A stretch of 64,000 bases of DNA from Odiellus spinosus (taxonomy: Eukaryota > Arthropoda > Arachnida > Opiliones > Phalangiidae): assembly GCA_963920705.1 (NCBI GenBank), contig OY987226.1, positions 16,866,501 to 16,930,500 of the forward strand, in the 5' to 3' direction. Each line of letters opens with the position of its first letter. Within the stretch, counting starts at the first letter, position 1. Shown one piece after another: positions 1-11,188 of this stretch. The position numbers and the translations under genes were made by a program. The notes under the pieces are model-generated. The model did no database searches, was not told the DNA's origin, and saw only the letters and a list, made by a program, of their open reading frames with translations.

Positions 1-1140
1 TGATAAATATTCAATGGCAAGGTCGTGACAATTTTCAAATATTAACGTTTCATTTCTGGATTCAGACTAGTTTGAATAACAATGAAAATAAACTTTGCCA
101 TACCATCTCGGAAATTGCTTATTTCCTATAATATTTAATTTATCTGATCGTAAAAAACCAGTTCGCACGCGATATGGAATTCCAGTTACAGTTTATGTCG
201 TGATTCGTAAATAAAGGGTTAAGTTTAAGTAGAGAGGGGGAGGAGATTCTATCAATTTGCTTAAAGGCTACCAATGACCTCTATTTCGTATGCCACTTAG
301 TGTCAGGTAATAAGGGAACACACTACGAAATATTTTGACTCCTCAAGAGTCATTGACTTGAATTTTTAGAAGCATAAAAAGATTGAAACGTATTGAGTTT
401 GTTTGGATCACGAAAATAGCCTAACTCTGTTTAACTGTATTTATATTTTTAAGCCGGTTTGAAATGGAGCTTCGGTTCAACTCCGCTTCAAACTTATCTT
501 GCAATTTAACTACAATCGTTTAGTAGAGCTAAGCTACGAATCTTTTGTTTGTACATCAATTGTATAATCTTATTTCGTGTTCTCAGCTTAATTACGAATG
601 TGAGAGCAAAATTGTAGTATCTCTTAGTTTAGAAAGCAAGATAGTTACTAAACATTAAATCTTAAATAAATCAAGATTTCTGTTTTGTAAATAAAATAAG
701 TCTCTAATCGTTAATATTTTGTAGCATTATTCACCTTGCCAAAATGATCTTTAAACGCTTCTAAAGGCTAAATACAAGTACTAAGAACCTTAAAGGATGA
801 CAATATAAGAAAAAAAAAGTTTGAGCAAGAAGAAATATGCACAAATATTTACACTTTTAGGATATTTAAAAACATTTTTTACACTTAAAACCAAAATATT
901 GCAAATCAAAAGCAATTGGAACTTTTAAGATACGACTATTTCAAGTCGCACCACCGTATGGCGCGCGCAAAATCAGCATTAAAACAATGAAATGTGGAAT
1001 CGGGAATGGAAATCTTTCTAGAATGGTTAGACCCCGGGAAATTCACGTGCTTTGCGCAATAGATAGCTAGCTACACTTCCGTGGATCTAAAAATGACGTG
1101 ATGATTAAGCCACTTCCCTTTTCTAAAAAATTCAAATATT

Positions 1141-1468
1141 CAGGGTGTTGTGAAAATGGTGGTAGGACCGAGCTACAGTGGGTTCTATGCGAGGGGGCAG
1201 ACAATTGCGAACTCAGGTATACAAAATTTTTGAACTCTTAGCACTATCAAAGCTGAACTCAAGAGTTCAGAAGAGTTCCATTCACTGTCAAAGCTGAACT
1301 CAGGTGTACAGCGAATTAAAGAGTGTCGGACCCCTCTGTTATATGGGTCATTTAAAGACGAAATTGTTCCATGACGTTTACGACAAAACATCATAGAACA
1401 TGTTCGTCTTAAAATGACCCATAGAACCCACTGTAGCTCGGTCCTACCACCATTTTCGAAACATCCTG
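1141..1468. mobile_element. MITE with 49-bp terminal inverted repeats
   Basis: Ends CAGGGTGTT / CAGGATGTT are inverted. The arms at 1141-1189 and 1420-1468 match over 49 bases with few differences, and 38 of these are identical. TATT flanks both sides (1137-1140, 1469-1472), a likely target duplication. A second element is nested inside (1191-1336). No coding capacity. Confidence 0.85.
1191..1336 (-). mobile_element. nested short element, GAGGGG-ended family, copy 1
   Basis: Bounded by GAGGGGGCAGAC and its inverted counterpart. It is rich in GAGTTC/GAACTC and AAGCTGAACTC motifs. It is the reverse-orientation relative of 20515-20674, so it is a family of its own sitting in the larger MITE. 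Confidence 0.7.
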
Positions 1469-1625
1469 TATTTCGAAAAAGAAAACCAGTCTAAACGTGA
1501 ATACTAATACTCTTTGGGAGGAAACTGTTGAATATTTTTTTATTTATTCTATATAATACTTTTCGCGAATTACTCGAACCTTTGACACATATTTTGTATC
1601 TGTGTTATAATTACTATCATTTCAG

Positions 1626-4542
1626 ATAATGACCCTACAAAAGGTCGTGGTTGAACTTGAGTGCCAAAATTCCAATTACGGTTCTTCTTTGATCGCTCAA
1701 GACAGGCGACAAAGTAACAGCGTAAAAAATCTTTTACTCAAAGGACAAATGATGTTTATTCCCGAATGGAACGCCATCGCTTATCTTTGCGTCCCCTTGT
1801 AAATTTACAACTTCAAAGCCTTGTTCAGACGATACCACTTTTTAAATTTAACAGTCGTTCAGACAATTGTTGTATATCGTGAATAAAAGTTGAACTAGTT
1901 AACACAAAAAATGTAGGATAGGATAAAAAGTGATCAAGGGATCAAGAATCAAAATTTTCTATCCTCTGAATAAGGCTTCAGAAAATATTTTATTACCCAC
2001 AAAATTAATGTCTAAGTAATTATTTTAGGTTAAGTAACATTCAAGAAATTCAAGAAGTCGGTCTTTATCTAACGGACTTATGTCTTCACGATGGAAGTCG
2101 CGAACTGGTTCTAGCCGGTTGGCAACACGCTGCCAAGTTGGAAGTCACTTACGAAAAGGTCAGATACCACGCGGTCTAGGGGCTATATCGGGGTTACATG
2201 TAGTTATTTTATCCAATCCTAACTTAAAGCTCGAAGAAAGAAGCAGGGAATTGGAAGCCAGTTTGGACAAATTGGATAAATGGAGGCAGAGAAGTGACGA
2301 TCTGCTTTATTCCATGATACCAAAACAAGTAGCCGAGAGACTTAGAAATGGGGCGAATCCCATCGATACTTGCGAGGTAAAAGTATCAGGATAATTACCA
2401 TATATTTAGAGATAATTATCTTAATTACGAGATTTCCTTATTTACAATATAGACTTTCAGTAACGTAACTGTATTGTTCAGCGAACTGGTAGAATTTTCG
2501 GAGCTCTGCAAATTATTATTACCATTACAAGCTGTGGATTGCATCAACGAAGTATTTTCGCATTTTGATAAGATTATCGATAAATACGATGTCTACAAAG
2601 TAAGATATTAAATCTGCTGGTAGTGAGGTTGTCACTATTTTTTTTTTCAAATGCATACTATTAATAAAGGCTAATTCTCACAAAGCCGTTTTCGCACGAT
2701 GCCGTCAAAAGTTTCGTAGCATATATTTTCAAATTTCCATGTTAAAATTCAATATGCATGAATATAAATGATTATAAAATGAGCGAACGGCCGAAGGTGC
2801 GAGTGTCGACGCAGGTGAAACCACACAGGCACGATATCCCAAAAATTGAGTATTCGAGTGCCAATACATTTAAGCCTAACTAAGTGTTATTTTCGACCAT
2901 AATACCTTTTTCAGATGACTCAGATGAGGCGTAATTAGGAGGTTCAATCACATAAACCGAGGTTTAATCACGTTTAACCGAGGCTTACATAGCTTTCTCG
3001 GGTCAATAAACCAAGGTTAAATATGACTGAACCGGCTAATTACGCCTAGCCTGAAGAGGGTAATAGGTTAGGAAAAATTAGGCTTTAATGTATGGGGTGC
3101 CGGTTTGCTGTAAGAAAAACAATCATTTTGCGGTGAAAAGGTTTGACGGCATCGTGTTCACCCCCCATTTACTGCTAGAATCAGATTAAAAAACTATCGA
3201 AAATAGGTTGAGGTACCAAACTACCAAATTACCAAGAATTCATGCTAATTCCCCTTGAACAACATTATGGTTCAACGTCTTAGATAATCTCAACTGCTAA
3301 ACTAAAATTAAAATTGCGCTATTGTAATGTTAGGTTGAAACTGTGGGTCAAGTTTACATGTTGGTCAGCGGGGCTCCAGAACGTCAAGCGAATCACGTTG
3401 AAAACGTCGCGAGAGCTGCTTTGGATATTTTAGCTTTCATACAAAAATGTTCCATCGAGCCAGTCAAAAAACAAAATAATATAGTTTTGGCCTTAAGATC
3501 AGGTACATGTTTTGGCTAATCCAATAATTTATAAACTAAACTTCCTAATACTTTTATCAGGTATTCATTCAGGCCCCGTGGCTGCCGGTGTAGTTGGTAG
3601 AAAAATGCAAAGGTTTTGTTTATCAATTTATTTTAAGTGTTTGCACTTAAATTTCAAATTCATGGAAATATTTACAAAATGAATTTTCTTAAAGAAGATA
3701 CAAGTATTTGAACTTTCATCCTTATTTGCAAAATTTGAAATAAAGCTCCATGACCAATCAGAGAGACATCTTAATAATTCACGCGCTCTTGAGAAACATC
3801 TTGGCACGTGCTAGTTAAACGCTTCATAACTATGCGAAATATCTCTTAATAAAAACGATGATTGGTCACTCCAATCTCAAATATGATTGAAATAAAGATG
3901 TAATTTTCAAAATTAGTATTTTCCTAAGGAAAATTAATTTGTAGAAATTTCCAAAAATTTATATTAATTATATAAAATGCAAAGGTATTGTTTATTCGGT
4001 GATACTGTGAACACGGCCGCAAGGATGCAGACTCATGGAGAGGTAATTAGAATTAATTATATATTAATTACTATACACTATATTACTTTTTAAAAAGACG
4101 AATATTTCATGAAGGTTATTATAACAATTATTTGTCAAAAGCTTTTGGACCGTGGACTATCTTCAGTTGAAGTTTTGTACCACGATCCGAAAGATTCCGA
4201 CAAGTAATAGTTGTAATAACCGCCATGAAGTATTTGTATTTAAATTATTAATAAGTAATATTATATTCATTACATGGCAAATAAATTCTTAATTTATATA
4301 CACTATATTTTTGTATATTATAGGCTGGCATGATTCACATTAGCGAACCTTGTCGAGACTTACTTAATAAAGACAGATTTGAAACTACTTTTCGTGGGTC
4401 AATCCCGGTTAAGGTAAATTTATAATTATATATTAATTAATCTATATTTAAATATTATAATAGGTATTATTAAAACTCCCAGGGTAAAGGATCAATGAGA
4501 ACGTACTGGTTGAATCGAATGATACCCGAAACTGCTACTTAA
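1626..4542 (+). CDS. atypical soluble guanylate cyclase, 3' exons (partial)
   Basis: Nine exons join in frame: 1626-1798, 2029-2158, 2230-2376, 2453-2599, 3334-3502, 3561-3612, 3985-4042, 4324-4413, 4483-4542 (TAA), giving 341 visible residues. All junctions are GT-AG. The order fits a soluble guanylate cyclase: end of the HNOBA region (about 1-100, with [11 protein letters not shown]), a signalling coiled coil (about 102-150, [18 protein letters not shown]), then the class III cyclase domain (151-341, ending [11 protein letters not shown]). Guanine-selecting residues are kept (E201 in VETVG, C275 in YCLFGDTVN), as are N282 and R286. Both metal-binding aspartates are replaced: FSD is FSE (E161) and the Asp of VETIGD is Gln (Q205). 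That pattern suggests a non-catalytic partner subunit, as reported for Drosophila Gyc-89Da/Db, which need Gyc-88E. The heme/oxygen-sensing N-terminus lies upstream of the window or was not recognised in the first 1.6 kb. Confidence 0.9.
2694..3156. mobile_element. TIR element in cyclase intron 4, with an inner palindrome
   Basis: CACGATGCCGTCAAA (2694-2708) is inverted exactly at 3142-3156. Inside, AGGCGTAATTAG at 2927 is inverted at 3037-3048 around repeats of AACCGAGGTT. It accounts for most of the 734-base intron. Confidence 0.65.
3613..3984. mobile_element. palindromic element forming cyclase intron 6
   Basis: The intron holds long imperfect inverted repeats: GGAAATATTTACAAAATG near the 5' end against GGAAATTTCTACAAATTA on the opposite strand near the 3' end, and ATGACCAATCA against TGATTGGTCAC in the middle. 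Both junctions sit in copies of the same coding sequence (AAAATGCAAAGGT, 3602-3614 and 3974-3986). Confidence 0.6.
4106..4229. mobile_element. hairpin MITE in cyclase intron 7
   Basis: Arms starting TTCATGAAGGTTATT (4106) and, on the other strand, TTCATGGCGGTTATT (from 4228) pair for about 50 bases with scattered mismatches. Confidence 0.65.
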
Positions 4543-4644
4543 ATTGGAAAAAAAAAAAAAAAAAAAAAAATCTAAGTATATATATGTTGAATATGAAAAG
4601 AAAAATTAATTTTTAAAATAAGAAATAATTTTATCGGAATATTG

Positions 4645-4650
4645 AATAAA
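4645..4650 (+). promoter_or_regulatory. poly(A) signal of the guanylate cyclase gene
   Basis: AATAAA lies about 100 bases after the TAA, past an A-run at 4549-4570. The oppositely oriented Gly/Tyr-rich gene has its own signal (AATAAA on the minus strand, 4681-4686), so the two transcripts converge and probably end within tens of bases of each other. Confidence 0.6.
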
Positions 4651-4680
4651 ATTAAAATTTTAATTTAAAATCTATATCAC

Positions 4681-4686
4681 TTTATT
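4681..4686 (-). promoter_or_regulatory. poly(A) signal of the Gly/Tyr-rich gene
   Basis: AATAAA on the minus strand, about 205 bases beyond the stop codon. It is about 30 bases from the opposing cyclase signal. Confidence 0.55.
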
Positions 4687-4892
4687 GTACAAAACATGGT
4701 ATGAGATGTTTAAAAAAATTAGGAGGTGGCACAATAAATAACATTTTGAGGGAAAGATAGGGGGAGCAAAAAGTTCGTTTGAATACCGCGATACGCGATT
4801 TTTTTAAAAATTGCTTTATCAGTTCATCAGACGTTAATCACAGATGTCGGATAGGTTATGTCATGAGGTAATTAGACTGAGAAAAGGAGACT

Positions 4893-6041
4893 TCATTTAT
4901 GGTACCCTCCATAGCCGCCTCCATAACCTCCCGAGTATCCTCCTCTACTACTTCCGGTTGAGCTTCCCCATCCTCCGTACCCGCTTGAGCCGCCATATCC
5001 GGAAGAACTTCCGTAGGGAGCGTAACTACCGTATCTACTACTCCCGCTCATACTTCCGTAACCTCCACCTCCGTGTACCCCCATTCCGTAACCACCCATA
5101 CCTCCGTAACCTCCCGAATATCCGCTTCCGCCGTACCCGCTTCCTCCGTAAGGACTTCCACCTCCATAACTACTTCCGCCGTAGCTACTTCCACCGTAAG
5201 GACTACCACCGCCGTAACCTTTGCCGTAAGAACTGTACTTATCGTAACCCGAATAACCGGAATATCCGCCATTTCCTCCGTAACCGGAGCCTCCGTAAGC
5301 CGGATATCCGGACGAGCCCCCGTATCCGCTTCCGCCGTAACTACTACCTCCGTAATTTCCGCCATAACTTCCGGCAGTTCCGTATCCGCCATATCCTTTA
5401 TCGCTTCCGTACCCTCCTCCGTATACGCCGTAAGCGCTTCCGGTTCCGTAGCCGCCTCCCATAGTTCCACCGTAGCCTCCACTCGGTCCCCCTAGTCCGT
5501 AGCTACCACTTCCGCCGTAACTACTGCCGCTTCCGCCGTAACTACTTCCGCTACCTCCGTAACTGCTTCCACCATATCCCGGATATCCGCTTCCAACTCC
5601 GTAGGCTCCGCTTCCGCCTCCACCGTACGCGCTACTTCCTCCGTATCGATCGCTACTTCCGCCGTATCGGTCGCTGCCAAAATATCGATCGCCTCCGCCG
5701 TATCGATCACCACTGCCTCCGTAGCGATCGGTACTTCCTCCGTAACGATCGCTACCTCCTCCATAACGATCTCCACTCCCTCCGTAACGATCACTGCTGG
5801 ATCCACTTCCTCCGTAATGATCGCTACCACTTGCGTAAGTTCCTCCTTTACCTTCGCCGTTGTAACTATTGGAACTTCCGCTGTTGGAGTCACTTCCGTA
5901 GGTTTGAGCTACTTTTATATCGGGACTGGAGACTTTCTTCTCGTCGGCGCTTTTCCCTTTGGGCACCATTTGTTTCTTGTCATGTTGATTGTGGTCAGCA
6001 CTGACCAGATTGCATAAACATATCACCAAGATACATAATAT
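4893..6041 (-). CDS. secreted glycine/tyrosine/serine-rich structural protein, main exon
   Basis: A 382-codon exon reads from a splice acceptor (TTTGTTTTTGCAG on the minus strand, ending at 6042) to TGA at 4895-4893. It opens with a hydrophobic stretch ILCILVICLCNLVSA, a typical signal-peptide core, followed by a short polar segment and then almost only Gly, Tyr and Ser. Repeats include DRYGGS units (residues about 70-130) and GYGGSG/SYGG units to the end (YHK). Such proteins occur in insect cuticle, chorion, silk and adhesive secretions; the sequence does not say which. A longer open frame starts at a TTG inside the intron, so the true start must be in a short upstream exon. I could not place it securely: ATG at 7435 with a donor after 7421 would keep the frame, but nothing else supports it. 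A poly(A) signal (AATAAA, minus strand) is at 4686-4681. Confidence 0.8.
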   Translation of the reverse strand: MLCILVICLCNLVSADHNQHDKKQMVPKGKSADEKKVSSPDIKVAQTYGSDSNSGSSNSYNGEGKGGTYASGSDHYGGSGSSSDRYGGSGDRYGGGSDRYGGSTDRYGGSGDRYGGGDRYFGSDRYGGSSDRYGGSSAYGGGGSGAYGVGSGYPGYGGSSYGGSGSSYGGSGSSYGGSGSYGLGGPSGGYGGTMGGGYGTGSAYGVYGGGYGSDKGYGGYGTAGSYGGNYGGSSYGGSGYGGSSGYPAYGGSGYGGNGGYSGYSGYDKYSSYGKGYGGGSPYGGSSYGGSSYGGGSPYGGSGYGGSGYSGGYGGMGGYGMGVHGGGGYGSMSGSSRYGSYAPYGSSSGYGGSSGYGGWGSSTGSSRGGYSGGYGGGYGGYHK

Positions 6042-6059
6042 CTGCAAAAACAAAGTTAA

Positions 6060-7130
6060 AGTTGAGATCTAATTTATAAATATTTAGTTCGGTTTCTGCT
6101 AATACGTAATTTAGAAAAGATTCAAAACTACGGGACTTGGTTACGTTATGAAAATAAATTTAATAAAATTTGTGAAGAGAAATTAATTTCATTGGTACAT
6201 TAATTTAATTTAAATTTATCAAATAAAATTTATTGTCACCCAAGACTTAATTTTTCTTAAAGGAATGGTGCGGTGTTAAAATATTTTTGCTGCAAACCCT
6301 TTAGTTAAACTCAAAACCAATTTTTCAAGTGTTTAAAAAAATTAAAATTAAGTATATTTTTAAATAAACAATTAAAACAAATTACATTGAGGGCACATAG
6401 GCGCCCGTATGAAGCTTTCCTGTAAAGCAAGAGCGCATTCGATACGTCACTTCAAGGTTTTTATTTCGGCAATAATCTGATTGGCCAAAGTAACTTGGCT
6501 CAGCTTTTACTCAATGGTAAAGTTGACTACTACGCGCTTGAACGTTAAATCGACGACAGGTTATAACGGCAGTGCTCGCCAGTCTAACGAACGGGACGCC
6601 GACTGAAGGAGCATCTAACCCCGGTAAGCCGTAGCCTAGGCCTAACTCCGTCGGCGATTCGGACTCTCGGAGAGTATAGTCATGCCGCGAATAGATCCGT
6701 TTGAAGTTGAACCAGTGTACCGTATAAAAACTTAGTCCAAACCGAGAACTAAAATTTTTGCATTCTTTCATAATACAACTTGGCATTTTGAACTTTCTTT
6801 AAAACAACACCGATTAAAAAACGAAGGATTCTAGACTTTACTGTCTCAGACTCTCTTCCCTCGGAGTCTCATTTCATTGGTTTATAAGTTATTTCTATTG
6901 GCCTATCAGATTGCTAGCCTGGCCAAGCACGACAGAGAAGTTTAGAATTAGGGGAAAAAGGGCCACGTCCGTACTAAATTTATTTTTAACTATAAAATTA
7001 TTATTATTATTAAAAATTAATTTTGAGTTATAAATTTCTGTTGCCAAGAGTGCTATTGACCCTTAGAGGCAAAAAAACTTTATGGGTGAACCATTCCTTT
7101 AATGACGGAAGGGTAAACTGCCTTTAAAAT
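6060..7130. other. upstream region of the Gly/Tyr-rich gene, no gene assigned
   Basis: Should contain the promoter and short first exon of the minus-strand gene, neither of which I could fix. A GC-richer block at 6420-6800 differs from its surroundings and may be an old element. No repeats were recognised. Confidence 0.4.
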
Positions 7131-7157
7131 TAAATATTATAAATTAAAAATAGAATA

Positions 7158-7316
7158 TAAATTTATCTGTAATAACCAAATAAAATTTCTCAATTTAGGG
7201 TAATTTATCTGTAATAACCAATAAAATTTCTCAATTTAGGGTAATTTATCTGTAATGACCAAATAAAATTTCTCAATTTAGGGTAATTTATCTGTAATAA
7301 CCAAATAAAATTCCTC
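7158..7316 (+). repeat. 42-bp tandem repeat, about 3.7 copies
   Basis: Unit contains TAATTTATCTGTAATAACC and AAATAAAATTTCTCAATTT. Degenerate copies of the ACCAATAAAATTT motif continue to about 7800, leading into the 32-bp satellite, with which it shares GTAAT..CCAAATAAA. Confidence 0.85.
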
Positions 7317-7824
7317 AATAACCAAACAAACTTCAATTCCAAGATTACAAATTAAAATGCAATAATCAATAAAATTTTATATTGAAATTTAGAATAAACA
7401 TAACCAATAAAAGTATATACCCCACGGGCCCACATTAGGATAAATTTACTGCAATACTGCAATAACTAATAAAATTCAACCCTTATATCCAATATAATCA
7501 TTTCCTAATTTAGGATAAATTTAACAGAACTAAAGTTTATTACTTTCTAATTTAGAATCAAATTTATTGTATTAACCAATAAAATTTTACTTTACGATAA
7601 ATTTAACAAAAAAAAAAAAATATTTTATATTCCAATTTGGAATAAAACTAAGAAAACATATTTCACCATTGTTGTAACGTGAAGTTTAAAAGTATTTTAT
7701 TTCAAAATGTGTATTAAAAATATATCTGCATTTCACTAGGCAACAATGAGCAATAAAATTATTTTAACTTCGTGTTAATGAATATGTTTAGTAAAATTTT
7801 ATATTACATTAAATTCTTATTAAA

Positions 7825-10375
7825 AATTTATATTACAAAAAATTGTAATCCAAATAAATTTATATTACAAAAAATTGTAATCCAAATAAATTTATATTAC
7901 AAAAAATTGTAATCCAAATAAATTTATATTACAAAAAATTGTAATCCAAATAAATTTATATTACAAAAAATTGTAATCCAAATAAATTTATATTACAAAA
8001 AATTGTAATCCAAATAAATTTATATTACAAAAAATTGTAATCCAAATAAATTTATATTACAAAAAATTGTAATCCAAATAAATTTATATTACAAAAAATT
8101 GTAATCCAAATAAATTTATATTACAAAAAATTGTAATCCAAATAAATTTATATTACAAAAAATTGTAATCCAAATAAATTTATATTACAAAAAGTTGTAA
8201 TCCAAATAAATTTATATTACAAAAAGTTGTAATCCAAATAAATTTATATTACAAAAAGTTGTAATCCAAATAAATTTATATTACAAAAAGTTGTAATCCA
8301 AATAAATTTATATTACAAAAAGTTGTAATCCAAATAAATTTATATTACAAAAAGTTGTAATCCAAATAAATTTATATTACAAAAAGTTGTAATCCAAATA
8401 AATTTATATTACAAAAAGTTGTAATCCAAATAAATTTATATTACAAAAAGTTGTAATCCAAATAAATTTATATTACAAAAAGTTGTAATCCAAATAAATT
8501 TATATTACAAAAAGTTGTAATCCAAATAAATTTATATTACAAAAAGTTGTAATCCAAATAAATTTATATTACAAAAAGTTGTAATCCAAATAAATTTATA
8601 TTACAAAAAGTTGTAATCCAAATAAATTTATATTACAAAAAGTTGTAATCCAAATAAATTTATATTACAAAAAGTTGTAATCCAAATAAATTTATATTAC
8701 AAAAAGTTGTAATCCAAATAAATTTATATTACAAAAAGTTGTAATCCAAATAAATTTATATTACAAAAAGTTGTAATCCAAATAAATTTATATTACAAAA
8801 AGTTGTAATCCAAATAAATTTATATTACAAAAAGTTGTAATCCAAATAAATTTATATTACAAAAAGTTGTAATCCAAATAAATTTATATTACAAAAAATT
8901 GTAATCCAAATAAATTTATATTACAAAAAATTGTAATCCAAATAAATTTATATTACAAAAAATTGTAATCCAAATAAATTTATATTACAAAAAATTGTAA
9001 TCCAAATAAATTTATATTACAAAAAATTGTAATCCAAATAAATTTATATTACAAAAAATTGTAATCCAAATAAATTTATATTACAAAAAATTGTAATCCA
9101 AATAAATTTATATTACAAAAAATTGTAATCCAAATAAATTTATATTACAAAAAATTGTAATCCAAATAAATTTATATTACAAAAAATTGTAATCCAAATA
9201 AATTTATATTACAAAAAGTTGTAATCCAAATAAATTTATATTACAAAAAGTTGTAATCCAAATAAATTTATATTACAAAAAGTTGTAATCCAAATAAATT
9301 TATATTACAAAAAGTTGTAATCCAAATAAATTTATATTACAAAAAGTTGTAATCCAAATAAATTTATATTACAAAAAGTTGTAATCCAAATAAATTTATA
9401 TTACAAAAAGTTGTAATCCAAATAAATTTATATTACAAAAAGTTGTAATCCAAATAAATTTATATTACAAAAAGTTGTAATCCAAATAAATTTATATTAC
9501 AAAAAGTTGTAATCCAAATAAATTTATATTACAAAAAGTTGTAATCCAAATAAATTTTTATTACAAAAAGTTGTAATCCAAATAAATTTTTATTACAAAA
9601 AGTTGTAATCCAAATAAATTTTTATTACAAAAAGTTGTAATCCAAATAAATTTTTATTACAAAAAGTTGTAATCCAAATAAATTTTTATTACAAAAAGTT
9701 GTAATCCAAATAAATTTTTATTACAAAAAGTTGTAATCCAAATAAATTTTTATTACAAAAAGTTGTAATCCAAATAAATTTTTATTACAAAAAGTTGTAA
9801 TCCAAATAAATTTTTATTACAAAAAGTTGTAATCCAAATAAATTTTTATTACAAAAAGTTGTAATCCAAATAAATTTTTATTACAAAAAGTTGTAATCCA
9901 AATAAATTTTTATTACAAAAAGTTGTAATCCAAATAAATTTTTATTACAAAAAGTTGTAATCCAAATAAATTTTTATTACAAAAAGTTGTAATCCAAATA
10001 AATTTTTATTACAAAAAGTTGTAATCCAAATAAATTTATATTACAAAAAGTTGTAATCCAAATAAATTTATATTACAAAAAGTTGTAATCCAAATAAATT
10101 TATATTACAAAAAGTTGTAATCCAAATAAATTTATATTACAAAAAGTTGTAATCCAAATAAATTTATATTACAAAAAGTTGTAATCCAAATAAATTTATA
10201 TTACAAAAGTTGTAATTCAAATAAATTTATATTACAAAATATTGTAATCCTAATAAATTTATATTACAAAAAGGTGTAATCCAAATAAATTTATGTTACA
10301 AAAAGGTGTAATCCAAATAAATTTATATTATAAAAAGTTGTAATCCAAATAAATTTAAATTACAATAAATTTAAT
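7825..10375 (+). repeat. 32-bp satellite array, about 79 copies
   Basis: The 32-base unit (AAATAAATTTATATTAC, then AAAAAATTGTAATCC) repeats without spacers for 2.55 kb. Each unit holds an inverted repeat ATTACAA-4 nt-TTGTAAT. Variants run in blocks: AAAAAATTG (about 7831-8180), AAAAAGTTG (8181-8880), AAAAAATTG again (8881-9205), AAAAAGTTG (9206-9550), the same with TTTTTATTAC (9553-10025), then the earlier form, decaying after 10200. Confidence 0.95.
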
Positions 10376-10379
10376 CCTA

Positions 10380-11188
10380 ATAAACCTTTAAAACGTATAT
10401 ATTGAAGTATATTAGAATAAACTTAATTCCAAACAGATACTTCAATATATAAAATTAATATATCAATCAAATAATAAATTAAATCTAAGAACATTCCATC
10501 TAGTACGGGTTTAATATAAAATGTTGCTAAAAAACTGGCTTACCGTGATCTTGGAACGCGGCATCTCGGTCGAGTGGAAAATGATGGTCTCGAGGCTCTT
10601 GCCCCGAAACATTAGTTTTTATATCGTGTGGTCTAAAATCCCGTCACGTGACTTCCCTTCAAATACCACCACCTCAATTGGCCGGCGCCTGCAAAAAGGG
10701 GTGCTACCAGACAACTAGACAACTTTATATAATAATAACACACGCACACACGGTGGAGATGAGAGAAACAAGTCTTCCCTCAAATATTGCGTTCCGGAAG
10801 AATGCGCTCATCAAGTTTTTAGCCTTTTTTGCCCTGGCTAATCCATTTCTCTCAAGTGACTTTGTCACTAAATTCTCTTAAAAACAAAATGGAAACCGAG
10901 TACCATTTTCAGGAAGAGCGTAATAGCCTACACTAGTTACTGTCAAAAATAATGGTCATCTTCATATTAATTACGTGGTATAATCATATTAAAAAGGCAG
11001 ATTAAAATTACTCATATTACTATTATTTTATGCCAGTTCTTTACAAAAATTTTTTTGATAGCCACCACAGCTGTTTGAAATGATGTTTGCCTTCACTTAA
11101 AGACAATTTAATTCATGAAACCAAACTTATTTCATGGAAAACGCTTGTTAAACATCCCTAAATCTTTATACCCAAAAAATTTCTAAAA
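10380..11188. other. unique sequence after the satellite, no gene
   Basis: Only a short inverted repeat (ATATATTGAAGTAT at 10399, inverted near 10450) is notable. Short open frames at 10521-10881 have no domain signature. Confidence 0.4.

Noticed and set aside
2080-2394. Single 104-codon frame as a separate gene
   Set aside because: It reads an out-of-frame part of cyclase exon 2, the intron and then exon 3; splicing gives the right protein.
4844-5895. Open frames on both strands overlapping the Gly/Tyr-rich exon
   Set aside because: They are shifted readings of the same repeats (Val/Thr/Ala- or Arg/Asn-rich); only the frame with signal peptide and splice acceptor makes sense.
7825-10375. 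CRISPR-like array
   Set aside because: Units are contiguous with no spacers, and the genome is eukaryotic; it is a satellite.
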